Assembly (NCBI GenBank): GCA_033065855.1
Contig: JAVXUO010001066.1
Span: 434,001-498,000, forward strand
Length of the DNA stretch: 64,000 nt
Direction: 5' to 3'
Source: Escallonia rubra
Lineage: Eukaryota > Streptophyta > Magnoliopsida > Escalloniales > Escalloniaceae
Every line of letters starts with the position of its first letter. Position 1 is the stretch's first letter. Below are positions 49,621 to 60,836 of this stretch, one piece after another. Below the pieces are notes generated by a model. It searched no databases, was not told the origin of the DNA, and was given only the letters and a program-made list of their open reading frames with translations. The translations under genes and the position numbers were made by a program.

Positions 49621-52600
49621 AAAATGAACTTTAACAATAAGATTTGATGAAGTGGTAGTCAGATTAAATCATGTATTGCATAAATTCATCCTCTATTTCG
49701 AAATTTGGATCCAAGTTATATAATATATATATGTAGTGTGGCACGCGATCTTTTATAATTTACCTTCGGTGCATCAACAACCTATTTTCAAATGTGAGGC
49801 TCAATCTAAGTTGGCCAATGAGTTGAAAGGTTTGCCTATCCGATTTTCCAACGACGTTGATAAAAAAAAAATCTTTTTTTTTGCGTTTTATCACAGTTAT
49901 ATTGAGTTTCCAAAAACACAAAAGTTATTTCTCTGAGAACACTTTCAGTAAACTCATTATGAATATTTAATCCACATTCATTCGAATTCTCTCAAAATAT
50001 TTTGACTTTGAATATGTGTTGAAAAATGATGTTTAGACAACACCGCATATTTTTATATATATTTTTTTCATTTTGTCTTATAATTTTCGTGTAATTAAAA
50101 CCGGTAACCGGAGAAAGTTATACATGTATTCCTCTTTCTTTTAAATTGCATCTTTTTAAAGACGTGATAACAAGAACAGACAAAAGTAATCCAAATAAAA
50201 CTCTAACCATTTATGAGTTGCCACGTACACTGTCGAAGAAATTTGTTATTTCTCCTATCTGTTTATTTTATTAGAACTTTTGCCTATTTAAAAATTAGGG
50301 ATTCTTCTCCCTGAGCAGGTTCCATGAGGTCGCATGTGGGAGGGAATCTGGCTCCTTAACTCGGTTCAAGAACCCTAATAATTTTCACATGGGCGGCTGC
50401 GTAATCCCAATTGATGCTTAGAGTGTTAGACTAGGCAAATTAAACAACAGTATACTTTAGTAGCTGATTAACTGTGTTGATAAGAATTCTTAAGAATATT
50501 CTATTTTATCCTCTGTTAAAACACTTTTTAAGACCGATGTTAGAGTGGACGAAATTCCATGCAGATGAATCTAATCTACAGTCCTAAAGTCAATGTACGA
50601 ACATTAAAATTTATAGGGGTTTAAGGTAAATTAATGATCGCTCTATGAGTCTATGTACATCTAATAAAAAAAATTAAGAAAACAATACCACGTTGCCAGT
50701 TTTCATAAACTTTTGGTAGGCCGGCGGCATAGATGTTTGATCTACCATGCTCGACTGCCAACATATCCTTTTTCTTTATGGGATAATATATAAGGCATTT
50801 CCCTTTAAAGCTGTCAGAAATTCTATTTTTAGAGACTTATTTTTGCCGGTAGAGAATTTCAGCCCTTTTTTTGCGGAAAAAAATGATAAAATAACAATTT
50901 TCTTTTCTTTGAAAAGAAAAAAAAATCTTGAGACATTTCTTAACACGGGGCTGGGAAGGTCTCTTGGGGACCAAATGGGCCAATCTGAATATTCGAATGG
51001 GTCCTCGACTTTAAGTTCTAGATATTTAATTTTTGGACGCTGTTGGTATGGATTTGGTTACGAGTTCATTCTGGTGCAAATATCTTCTTTAATCACTTTT
51101 CCAAACTGAGAGCAATATTTGTTCTCACCTATATGTATTATACGAACAAAGTATGAAATATGCAAGAACTCATAAGAAATATCTTTTTCATGATGGATTT
51201 TTTCCTTTTAAAGTGGAAATTGAATGGCCATAATCTGGCATAAATTCACTATTTAGTAGGAGGACTATTGAGAATAAATGCGCAATATATCAATGATTCA
51301 GGAGACAGGTCAGATGGGGTCTCCATATCTTGGATATTGACTTCAAATATGATGTTTAAATAAAAGTAGTGAAATCGTAATGACATTCACATTTAAAGCA
51401 CAGTAAGACAAGTGAAAAGAAAAGCTTGGGGAAGAAAAAAAAACCTGCAATTATTTCTCATTTATGTAACTTAGGAGCACTTCATAATGGCATTGCTAGA
51501 ACAATAGGGTTTAGCCAGCTATGGACAACTTTTGGTCTCTACTTTTTGGACCATTGTTTTGTAGGAACGGCTGATTTTCCATGCACTTTATTTTATAAGC
51601 ATTATTAATCGAAACAAGTATACCGAATAATGAGCGACGTTATCTCCCAAGATATACACGTCAATTCCCTTCTCTTCCATCGATGTACTATAGGATGAAG
51701 TTCACTTGATATTACTGTCGGCAAACGTTAAGACACAGACGGAAAAATCAACAAACTGGAAAAAGAGCGCTTTCACACGGAACCAAAATTCTTCGAGCAT
51801 GCGGGTTGAAAACCAAGATTTTCATGATTGGATACCAGACTCCGGTGATGTGATGTCAAGAAGAATGCTTGGTGGTAGGTTTGTCACTGAAGCATGAGGC
51901 TTCAGTTGCTCTATTTTAAGTTTTTAACGAGCTAGTGAGGGTTTAGTGACCCTAAAACATGGGTTTTGTAGTCTTTATAGCTAATTATCAAGATGTGGAC
52001 TTGCATTTAAGTGGTAACTACAGTTGGTGGAACAACTAGGGATCCTGATGTTATAAGGGCTGCTGGCACTGACTGGAGATATCTGAGAACATACCGAATG
52101 AGACATTCACATTACCTGGCCATATCATCGTCGGTTAATGTGCGGCATTAACGCCACTAATTTTGCCATTAATCCACCACTTCTTTTGTTTCTTATTGTA
52201 TTGTTTCATTATGATCTCGTAATTGACCATATTGCTCTTGAAGAACGGGAACTATGGAAGGAAGCAAGTTCTAGTGCCGCTTTACCACCCAGCCAAATCC
52301 CAACTCTCCCCCTCTTTCTCTATATAATGATTAATGACTAGTCTTGATTTCGTGTAATGCATGCGCGAGCCACAACTAACAATATTCACATTAAAAGAAC
52401 TCGTCTTCGTATATTTAATGGTAATGCCAAAAGAGGTAAGAACGAGAATACTGCTAAAAAAAACAAAAACATAAATTCTACCCTTTTATCTGAATTTTTT
52501 ACCATTTTTGTTGTTAAAAATGAACTTTAGTAGTAACTGATAGTTTTTTAGTAACAAATGAAGTAATGAAATAGCATGTAAAGTGGTAGGAAACTAGGAA

Positions 52601-54689
52601 TAGTATCTTCCGAATAGAAATAATAGTGATAATGCTAACTCATGTGCTGCTGAAGTTTGTATTAATCAAGGACACTAAGAAAAGAATAAAAGATATACAA
52701 AAATTGTAGAAAATACAATGAGGGGTAAGATTAAATACGTATTGCTTATAATGAAATAAAAAAAGGAGAGATTCAAATATGGGGCTTGCCTAAAAAAATA
52801 AAAAAAAAAGATTTAAGATCAGAAGAGGAGACATAAACTTAAAATTGAGAAAGAGGAAGGGAGTTTTGACAAAATTTTAGGAACTGTAAACCTATTAATC
52901 AAAATTTTTAAGTGGGAGATGTTAACATCATGGATAAAAGAGAGAGAACTGTGACATTAATTTGATTGGTTGAACCCCAAATGTCGAGATAATAAACATG
53001 TCATGTAAGAAAAAAAACATAAATTTTCTCTTGAACTTCAACTTTACTATATACAGAACAATTACATTAGTCAAAATATATATATATATTTTTTTGTGGT
53101 CTGGAATAATGTCTTATTAACCGGAGTAAGGAAAAAGAAAAATACTACAGAGGAGCATGATTGAAAGATTAACGCTGTAGACAAACATGGCCTTGAACGA
53201 AAGCAATGCACGGTAGGTGAATGGGGATTGCTGGTAGTGTGAATTCGCTTTTAAAAAGGCCTTTAGAATAATTAGTCGACCCTTCTCCCAAGCCAGCTAT
53301 CACGTGTATAGGAATTTCTTGCCAACGAATCATGTGTATCCAGGTGTTCATTGTCCCTTTTATTTATTTATTTTTTATTTTTCCGTCTTTTTGATGGGTT
53401 CATTGTCGTTGTTGTTGGATAAGAATTACTTCATTATTAATACATAATAATAAATATAATATTTTTGGCTTCACATGGCTGTTATCCGCAAGTAGCTTCT
53501 ATGATTCATGATTGGCTGAACGGGTGCTGCTCAGAATGATCAAATCCCATGTTACTTGGTTTGATTGTCGTTGACCTGTGCTTCTCTCCTCTTGTCTTTT
53601 TTTTTTTTTTAATTTGCTTGTACGAAGAAAGTTATCCTTTATAATCTTTCATTTTAGGTTTTAGATTTCAAAAGATTTGGCACATTCGATCTCTCTATTT
53701 GAACGGTATCTCTAAATGTCTTGAAATATTTTTGAATTGCGGAGTTTGAAAATGTTTGAAGTTAAAATTTGGAACAAAATCTAATCTATTACTACGTGCA
53801 CTATATGTTATTTCTCCGTCTTCATAGAGCATCTTGTCCAATCAACTATAGCGTTCATAATGATTCCTCAAAAGTTATTAGCGCTGAGCTTCTCCTTGGA
53901 TAGAAAAAGCATCGTGTTAAACCCTAACGAGTCACACTGTCATGATTTAATAGACATGTTACACCCGAATAAGTCTCGTTATCGTGACCTAATAGAAGGC
54001 GAAAGAAAACGCCAAACTTATGTCCCAAATTTAGTCTCTCAAGCAACATGGAAGACGGTGAATCATGTACTTTAGAACCGTAGGATTCTCTGGGTTTAAA
54101 TGCTTGAACTATAAATGTTAACTATCTGAGGGTTAAAATTCCGAATAAATATTTGGAAGAGTACACAATCATACGAATATGTCTAAGAATTTAAAGAGCA
54201 CATGTATCCACAATTTACAACATATCTTTTTCACTATTATAAGAAGGAAGAAGGCATAAAAAAAACTAAGTACCCGAGTAATTACTAACATGTTCACTTC
54301 GTTTTTTGCTACAAGAATTCAAGACTCCTAACGGCTTTACCCATTTCGATTTAATTTTGTCTTTTGGCAATTGGAAAACTTTGTAATCTTTATTATGAAC
54401 GTAATTTTTCTACTTAAAAAAATGAATGATAAACATAAAACTAATTATTAATTCACTAAATTCAAACCGATGAATCTAGTCTAGTTGAGAAAGTGTGAAT
54501 TGCTTCGAGCCTTATTTCTTTTTTGGACTTGAGAAATGCTTCTACGATTTCTTGTGGACTTTTAAAATGCATTGGGTTGGTCCAATGGGCCTTACAAAAC
54601 TAAGGTCTTGTTATACCTCTAGACTACATCCAAAGAAAGGTAAGAAAAGTAAAATAATAATAATAATAATAACGCTGTTTTTTTTTTTT
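49621..54689. other. Gene-poor AT-rich region
   Basis: No coding sequence I can defend on either strand. A-runs, T-runs and AT microsatellites (near 53068-53090) are frequent. Confidence 0.4.
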
Positions 54690-55740
54690 TTTTTTTTGGT
54701 GAATTGCGAAAAATAAAAAGGGAAATTAAAACATACTTTTGCTTGAAAAGTACTTGTAATTAGTTCACTCCTTGTATCCGGAATAGGCTCGTTGCCCATC
54801 TGCTCATGGGCTTTGAAGCTGGGCCGGGCCATTGAGGATCTGATGGGTTTTCAATAGCAATGGAACTAGGGAAAAACAAATCCTCCCTTGTACATCTCTT
54901 TCCCTTCATTGCAAAAAAATGAAATTTGTGTGACCAACTTGTGTTTCATGTCTGGCAACTTTTTGTGTGTGTTCTAGCTATAAAGGTGCCCAATTTTTCC
55001 AACTCTGCATTCTTATGATTTACCATGAGGCATGATGGTGAGACTCTCCGCATTCAGACTCTTAAGATGTGTTTTTTTTTCCTGAACCGATGAGATATTG
55101 GAGGAATTACCAGCTAGAGCTACAGATGTCAGCAAACCGCAACTACATATTTGTCCATTGTAGCAGAACAGTAATGCTTAAGAAGTGCAGAAAAAACTAA
55201 AGTAAGAACGACCACCAATGTTTGTTTTAAATTGATGCAGTTATTATGGGTGGCCTGATGGCATTTTTTGTAGTGGCTAATGATACTTGGTGTGTTACTA
55301 TTGCACGCATAAAGTTTGCTGAATGTACAATCCTGCAAAGCAACAAACCATTACCTTTAGCTGATAAGGGGGTGCCAACAAGGCTACTCTTAATTATATC
55401 GGTAGTCTTTTTGAATTTTAACGGGTATACACGGAATTGTTTGATGCTGTCGAGGCTTCTTTGGCAAACTCTTTCAATTAGTGTGCTAAAAAGTGGAAAT
55501 ATTTTGGACATGGAGAGAATCATTAACTCTAGTTGAATATTTTCCATCCTTGTTGACAAGAATATTTTGTTTGGCTTTGATTATCTTCTTAGATGGAATG
55601 TGAGAAATCTGTTTTTAAAGTAGTTCATAAGATTAATAAAGAAACTCACCAAAAGTTATTGTACATTTTTTATTTCAGGTACATCCAAAGATTATAATAA
55701 GAAGTTCTAGAAAAATCTACTTTTACTTGTTGAGCCCGAC
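54690..55740. repeat. Diverged tandem duplication, copy A
   Basis: Collinear with 56555-57805. Shared landmarks are a T-run followed by GTGAATTG/GTAAATTG, TTCACTCCTTG, AATGCTTxAGAAGTGCA, ACTAAAGTAAGAACGACCAC, TTATGGGTGGCC, GCTAATGATxxTTGGTGT, TTCTTAGATGGAAT and AAAAATCTACTTTTxCTT. Copy A lacks the MITE present in copy B and has about 250 extra bases near 54785-55020. No functional gene is evident. Confidence 0.75.
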
Positions 55741-55895
55741 AGTACGCACTTTAGCACAAATCGCAGCTCTTTCTCTACTTCCAGAGTTGGTTGAATGAGT
55801 GGCCAGTATATTGATTACTTCTTGTTACAACTTGCCAATCCTCGACGCAAATCATTCAAAAAAGATCCTAAAAATATGCCTTTCGTCCTAAGCAA

Positions 55896-56285
55896 TTGCT
55901 AAACCAAATCGCCATAACATATGTACGTTTGGTAAGGGCCGATTGGAATAATATTTTTCCTGATGCCATTACGAGAGATTGTCAGCGTTACGGTGAAAGT
56001 TTGTTTAGTGATGCAAGAAAATTGATGGAGACGAGTGCACTGTACTTGAGCTCATTGAGCTTGGTCGGAAAGTTAGAGATGACTAAAGATGCCCTTGGAG
56101 ATATCCAGATGAGTTCCTTGACCCAATTCAGTACACGGTCCTGTTATATTGCCTACTTCAAGAAATCAGTTGACAGGGGCATTAATCTATTCAGTCATCT
56201 ACATCTTAATGTGGACATGTTGATTCCAGTCAAGGAGTTGAAAGCAGGGATTGAGGATTCATCGGCTTTGAACAATGAAGGGTGA
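55896..56285 (+). other. Unrecognised 120-130-codon open frame
   Basis: An open frame with balanced, protein-like composition (words such as VRADWNNIFPDAITRDCQRY and LMETSALYLSSLSLVGKLEM) sits in the gene-poor region between the two copies of the duplication. The first in-frame AUG lies about 43 codons into the frame, so the 5' part would need an upstream exon. I do not recognise the family. It could be a decayed exon of a gene or of a mobile element. Confidence 0.25.
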
Positions 56286-56730
56286 AAAAGAATTTGGCGA
56301 AACTAGTTTTCATTGTACAGAGATTGAGTGTGAAAAAATAAATTCCAATGATATCAAACAAATGGATATATGTGCATTCTTAATTTGGGCTTTGCAATTA
56401 CAAAATGACTTTGTGTTCATTTATTTGGTAACTCACAAGAGAAAATTGTTTAGTTACCCAATTCACAAATTTAGATGCTGAAAAGTAGGAAAGTTTTTCT
56501 GCCACAATTTGCAAAATGTATTCATCTTCTTATTTAATTTGAAATGCCTTATTTTTTTTGGGTAAATTGTGAAGAATAAAACAAAGTTTTGAATGAAAAT
56601 TACTTCTAATCTTTCACTCCTTGATCCATGAGGTATGGGAGTGAGATGCTCTACATTCTATAATCCAAAAGATATTGAAGGAAATACCAACTAAATTTAT
56701 GGATTTCAGAAAAGCACAACTGATAACTTA

Positions 56731-57120
56731 GGTAGCGTTTGAAAACCATTTGGTTTTTAGTTTTTTTTTTCATTTTTGTAAATTAGAGGAAAAAAAAACA
56801 CTTTTGTCACAGTTTTTTTTTTCCCTTCAGTTTTGAAAACTAGTTTATAAAACAAGACTATTTTTGAAAACTCCAATTTTATAGTTTTGGGTTTCTAGTT
56901 TTAGTTTTGTATTGAGACCCCCCCCCCCCCCCCCCCCACCACCAAAAAAAAAATTCAAAAAAAAACTGGGTAATAAAAAATTCAAAAGAAAAAACTCAAA
57001 ATAAAAACTGGGTAATCTAATACCCATTTGTTTTTGTAAAAAATAAAAATTAAACTGGTTTTGATAAAAAAAAAATTTTGAAACAGAAAATCAAAACTGG
57101 AAGTGAAATCAAACAGACCC
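56731..57120. mobile_element. MITE inserted in duplication copy B
   Basis: Ends GGTAGCGTTTGAAAACC and GAAATCAAACAGACCC match, inverted, those of the 30098-31611 element. The flanks join smoothly when compared with copy A of the duplication, which serves as an empty site. A run of 20 C residues (56918-56937) lies inside. Confidence 0.7.
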
Positions 57121-57200
57121 TAATCATCGCACGAGCCAGAGTTTCTAATGCTTGAGAAGTGCAATCAAAACTAAAGTAAGAACGACCACTGTTGTTTATT

Positions 57201-57320
57201 TTGAAGCGATATATTAGTTTATGGGTGGCCCTGGTGGTCCTCCTCTAGTCACTAATGATTTTGAAGCGATATATTAGTTTATGGATGGCCCTGATGGCCC
57301 TTCTCTAGTCGCTAATGATT
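57201..57320. repeat. 60-base tandem duplication
   Basis: Units 57201-57260 and 57261-57320 start TTGAAGCGATATATTAG and differ at roughly six positions. Present only in copy B of the larger duplication. Confidence 0.9.
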
Positions 57321-57814
57321 TTTGGTGTACAACTGCTTTATGTAGATTTATCTTACAGAATGTACAGCCCGACAAAGCATGGAGGATTGACATTAGCTAT
57401 TGCCTATTGAGGAGGTGGTTTCTTCAACTGAGATGGTCGGATCACAGGAAGACTACTATTGCTAATATCCGAGTCGTTTATGAATTTCTATAGAGATGTG
57501 TAACTCTTTAAACCCGTTTGACAAGAAGTAAAGCTTTTTTAGACGTGGAAGATATATGTCATTGACTATTAGTAGCATTTTTCGCATCGGGCTAACGTCA
57601 TTAATAAAAATACATTTTTTGGCTTTGTTTGCTTTCTTAGATGGAATAGGAGAAACATTTCAAGAAGTAGTTCATAAATTAAAATAAAATAAAAAGTCAC
57701 TAAAAGTCATGGCTATCTTTTATTCCACGTACATAAAACCAGAACCAAAGATGATAATAATCAAAAGTAGGAGAAAAATCTACTTTTGCTTCTCTGGCTC
57801 AACAAATCCTCCAT

Positions 57815-58378
57815 CTATAAATGGAGTGAAAGATCAAGCTTTTGTTCATTATTCCTATCATTAGTTCCCTCCTTGCCATAATTCGTATCTCCTACAGCTC
57901 TATGTGGCGACGAATCTTCGTTAAAGCCGCTGCATATGCTCCCCTGCCAGTTCAAGAAACTCTGTTCATCCTCTACACATTTATACGGATTACTCGGGTA
58001 ATTCCCTCTATAAATCATGAGGTTGTCGAGCCGGGGTGCACCATTTGACCCAAACCTGTTCAAGATTTGTGGACCTGGAAATTGGCAAAGGCTGGCTGCA
58101 TGAGCACTAATGTAGACCGAAGGATTGAGAAGGCCAACTTGATGATGGTTGGGGCTGAACATTAGCGGCGATTGTTGGAGTGAAGTGAAGTTGCCTTGAC
58201 AAGCCCTTTTGGCCTTTCTAGCGGCGGTTCTTTCCTTCTTGTGAGCATTCTGGTGGCCTCCCAGTGCCTGTGAGCTATGAAACCTTCTTGAACAAAACAG
58301 GCAAGGGAACGATCTTGTTGTGGTTGAATGATCTTCTCCATCAGTAGCTCCGACTTGTGCTACACTCCCACCTTCCAT
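57815..58378 (-). CDS. Single C2H2 zinc-finger protein with EAR repression motif
   Basis: An intron-free coding frame of 187 residues. The plant-type finger is C26-x2-C29-x12-H42-x3-H46 with the hallmark QALGGH at 37-42. The C-terminus ends LDLSLHL (181-187), a classic EAR motif that recruits TOPLESS-type co-repressors, so the protein is probably a nuclear transcriptional repressor of the ZFP/GIS/KNUCKLES-like C1-1i class. The start is the ATG at 58378. The frame stays open a few codons further but without another ATG. A TATAG acceptor at 58382-58381 just before the start suggests a 5' UTR intron running from about 58793. The CT-rich, AUG-containing leader sequence lies at about 58794-59065. 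The paralogue cannot be named from sequence reading alone. Confidence 0.88.
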   Translation of the reverse strand: MEGGSVAQVGATDGEDHSTTTRSFPCLFCSRRFHSSQALGGHQNAHKKERTAARKAKRACQGNFTSLQQSPLMFSPNHHQVGLLNPSVYISAHAASLCQFPGPQILNRFGSNGAPRLDNLMIYRGNYPSNPYKCVEDEQSFLNWQGSICSGFNEDSSPHRAVGDTNYGKEGTNDRNNEQKLDLSLHL

Positions 58379-58380
58379 TT

Positions 58381-58793
58381 CTATAACCAAAAACCAAAAG
58401 AGATGTTAAATTCTGGTACAAAGCAAATTATAGTACAACAAAACCCTTTTAGAAAAATGTTCATACTGAAACCAAGAAATCCGGTAGAACTTTTTACAGA
58501 AAGGTCTTTGTGAAACTCACATATAGAACTTTCCTTTTTGGGTAAGGAATCAGAAAGTCAACTAAAGACCTTCATATGCAAATTTCTTTTGTTGAGCAGT
58601 AAGAAAGTCAAAGAAAATTATCAGAAAGGGGTAGAAGAAAGAAGGGTAGTCTTTCCAAAAAATTCATCCCATTTTCGATGTTTCCTGTACGTGTTGGTCT
58701 AAAATCAAACCATTGAAAAATTCAAGTGCAAGTACCAAAAAGAGATGTTCTTTACGAAGTTAAGTGATAGTATGGAAAAGGCAAAAAAAAAAC
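58381..58793 (-). other. Probable 5' UTR intron of the zinc-finger gene
   Basis: Minus-strand donor CTTCAAG|GTTTTT at 58794/58793 and acceptor GGTTATAG|AAATGG at 58381/58380 give a 413-base intron ending two bases before the start codon. The donor is followed by a T-run, so its exact site is uncertain. Confidence 0.4.
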
Positions 58794-59065
58794 CTTGAAG
58801 AGGAGGAGGAGAAGAAGTGGCTGAACAGAATGGCAGAGGAAACGAACAGAAGGAACCCAAATATACAGACTTGGAACTTCGGCCTATGAACTGGAGAGAA
58901 GAGGGTAAGAAGAGAGAGTTCAGATAGAAGGCACAGGTTGTCTTGGAAGAGTTGGGAAATGTGAAGTATGGGCTTTGGGAACAGAAGAGATAAGAGGGGG
59001 ATAAGTGTACAGGCGGGAGGGAAAGAGAAGTATCCTCCAGTACGCTTCTGCATGCAGAGGGCCAA

Positions 59066-60836
59066 AAATATGTGATTGGGGTTAAGAGAGATCAGAGATG
59101 TATGCAGCAGCTAGCACGGATTGGGAAATGGAATCTGCTTTGTTTTTCCTTTCCCTCCTTCACTTGGTTTCTGACAGTTGATCAAGTTTCATGGGCACTT
59201 GGGGTGTCCTCCTGCAGGCGTTTTAAACACCCCTCCATTAGCTATTTATGAGGAGGCAAGTGACGAGTGCCCCTGCCTGTGCTAGCTAGCCCACATTTGT
59301 CCCATGAGAAACCAGCTTTCTGAACCCTCTTGCAGGCTGCAATCAAGGTTGCTCTTCTGATTTCTAACTATATATGTACGTTAACAAGATAGGGTACCTA
59401 GCCCAAGGAAAGACCCAAAGGAAATTACTAGAACTAGTTAGTTGAAGATTTCATCGCAGAAGTTTCGCATTTGTTGCTAAAGTTCCGTTCGCTTCTAAAC
59501 ATTCGATGTATCTGCTAGCTTTGTTCTTGTTTCTTTTTTATTTTCCTTTTTTTTAAAGTAAAATTTACCTTTGTTAATCCTTTTGGAACTGCAGAAAATC
59601 CGCTCCATAAGCTCAGATCGAGAAGAAAATAATGCACTACAACTGTAACTTCTTTAGTGACAAGTATGACTTCTTTATTAACATTTTTTTCGCTCTTTGG
59701 ACTTCATAAACCCCAACACTGATACTTTATACTTCTCTTGCATCATCACTGATTTTCCAAAATAGAATGGCACAACCAAATTATGTTCGTACCAAGTCAG
59801 TGGGGATGGGGATTGTGGGAGAAACTGACCTTGATCACCACCTCTGACGGCCACCAATGCGGAAGAATTGGGCTAAAGTCGAAAGCTAAAGACCGTTCCC
59901 CACTGGTCAGAATGGTGGTTGCCTTCATAAATCCAAGGGCTTCACTATGCGTTTGCAAAATGGCCGCACTGCTGCTTCACAATAAATAGATATGGGGCTA
60001 ACACCAACTAGCTCCACACTGTATTTCATTTCATGTTTCATCTGACAGCTCCACCGCCAACTTTTGTCACCACACGACTGTCCAGTTGCATGTTCTGAGG
60101 CTTCGCGTCATGTTTCCAATAAGAGCAACCAATGCTGTTCTTCATGTCCATGTTCTTACCTACACGCGGCAGACATCAAGCCCTCTAAACAACACCACCT
60201 TTGATCACAAGTAGAACTGTCTGTCAGCTCCCCATGCCCTTCTGCTGCCTCAGAAGAATTCAATACATATATATTTGGTATAAAAGAAAAGAAAAAAAAA
60301 TTCCTCTCATATTCTTTAACAAGATAAAGTGGTAAACTAGGACCTAAAACTTCACTATCCTGCAACTTAAACACCCAATCAGTAAAGCAATAACGGTGAG
60401 GGGTACTTAGAAATATGGAGCAAATTTCATGTCTCGACAAATTAACAGTACGGAATTGGCCAGTACCTGCCCATTATCCTTCAGAAAAAAGACATCAGAA
60501 GAAGCTATAGCCATCTTTCCCATGGAACCATCAAGAAAGTCAAAGAAAACAAGCGGAGTTAACACCAGGTTTGATGGGCGAACAATGTAAATAACGCAAA
60601 AACCAAGAAAAAGACCACGGAAATGAATATTTCTTGCAATAAATGAATAATTGAGCAACATGGATAACTGTAAATACATCCTAGGGGCCGGGAGAGGGAA
60701 AGAAGTATGAACAGAGGAAATGGGAACTTGTACGACAAAGCACTATTAACCTCTTACCCTCTCGTAATTACAAAATCGGAACGTAGCTTATGAAGAACAC
60801 ATGTAGGAAAGGACAGATTTTTTTCAACTTAGAAAT
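59066..60836. other. Intergenic between zinc-finger gene and sterol glucosyltransferase
   Basis: Presumed zinc-finger promoter followed by the 3' flank of the glucosyltransferase. Short ORFs only, with no recognised domain. Confidence 0.45.

Larger units (their letters stand above)
56555..57805. repeat. Diverged tandem duplication, copy B
   Basis: Partner of 54690-55740. It contains a 390-base MITE (56731-57120) absent from copy A, and a 60-base internal tandem. It ends about 10 bases before the stop codon of the minus-strand zinc-finger gene, so it includes that gene's presumed 3' UTR. Confidence 0.75.

Noticed and set aside
44033-57814. A hidden gene cluster or novel defence or metabolic system
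   Set aside because: I looked on both strands and found only transposon remnants, one duplication and short unrecognised frames; nothing supports a coordinated system.
58760-59065. 101-codon minus-strand frame upstream of the zinc-finger gene
   Set aside because: Leu/Ser/Phe-rich translation of a CT-rich leader; more likely untranslated exon.
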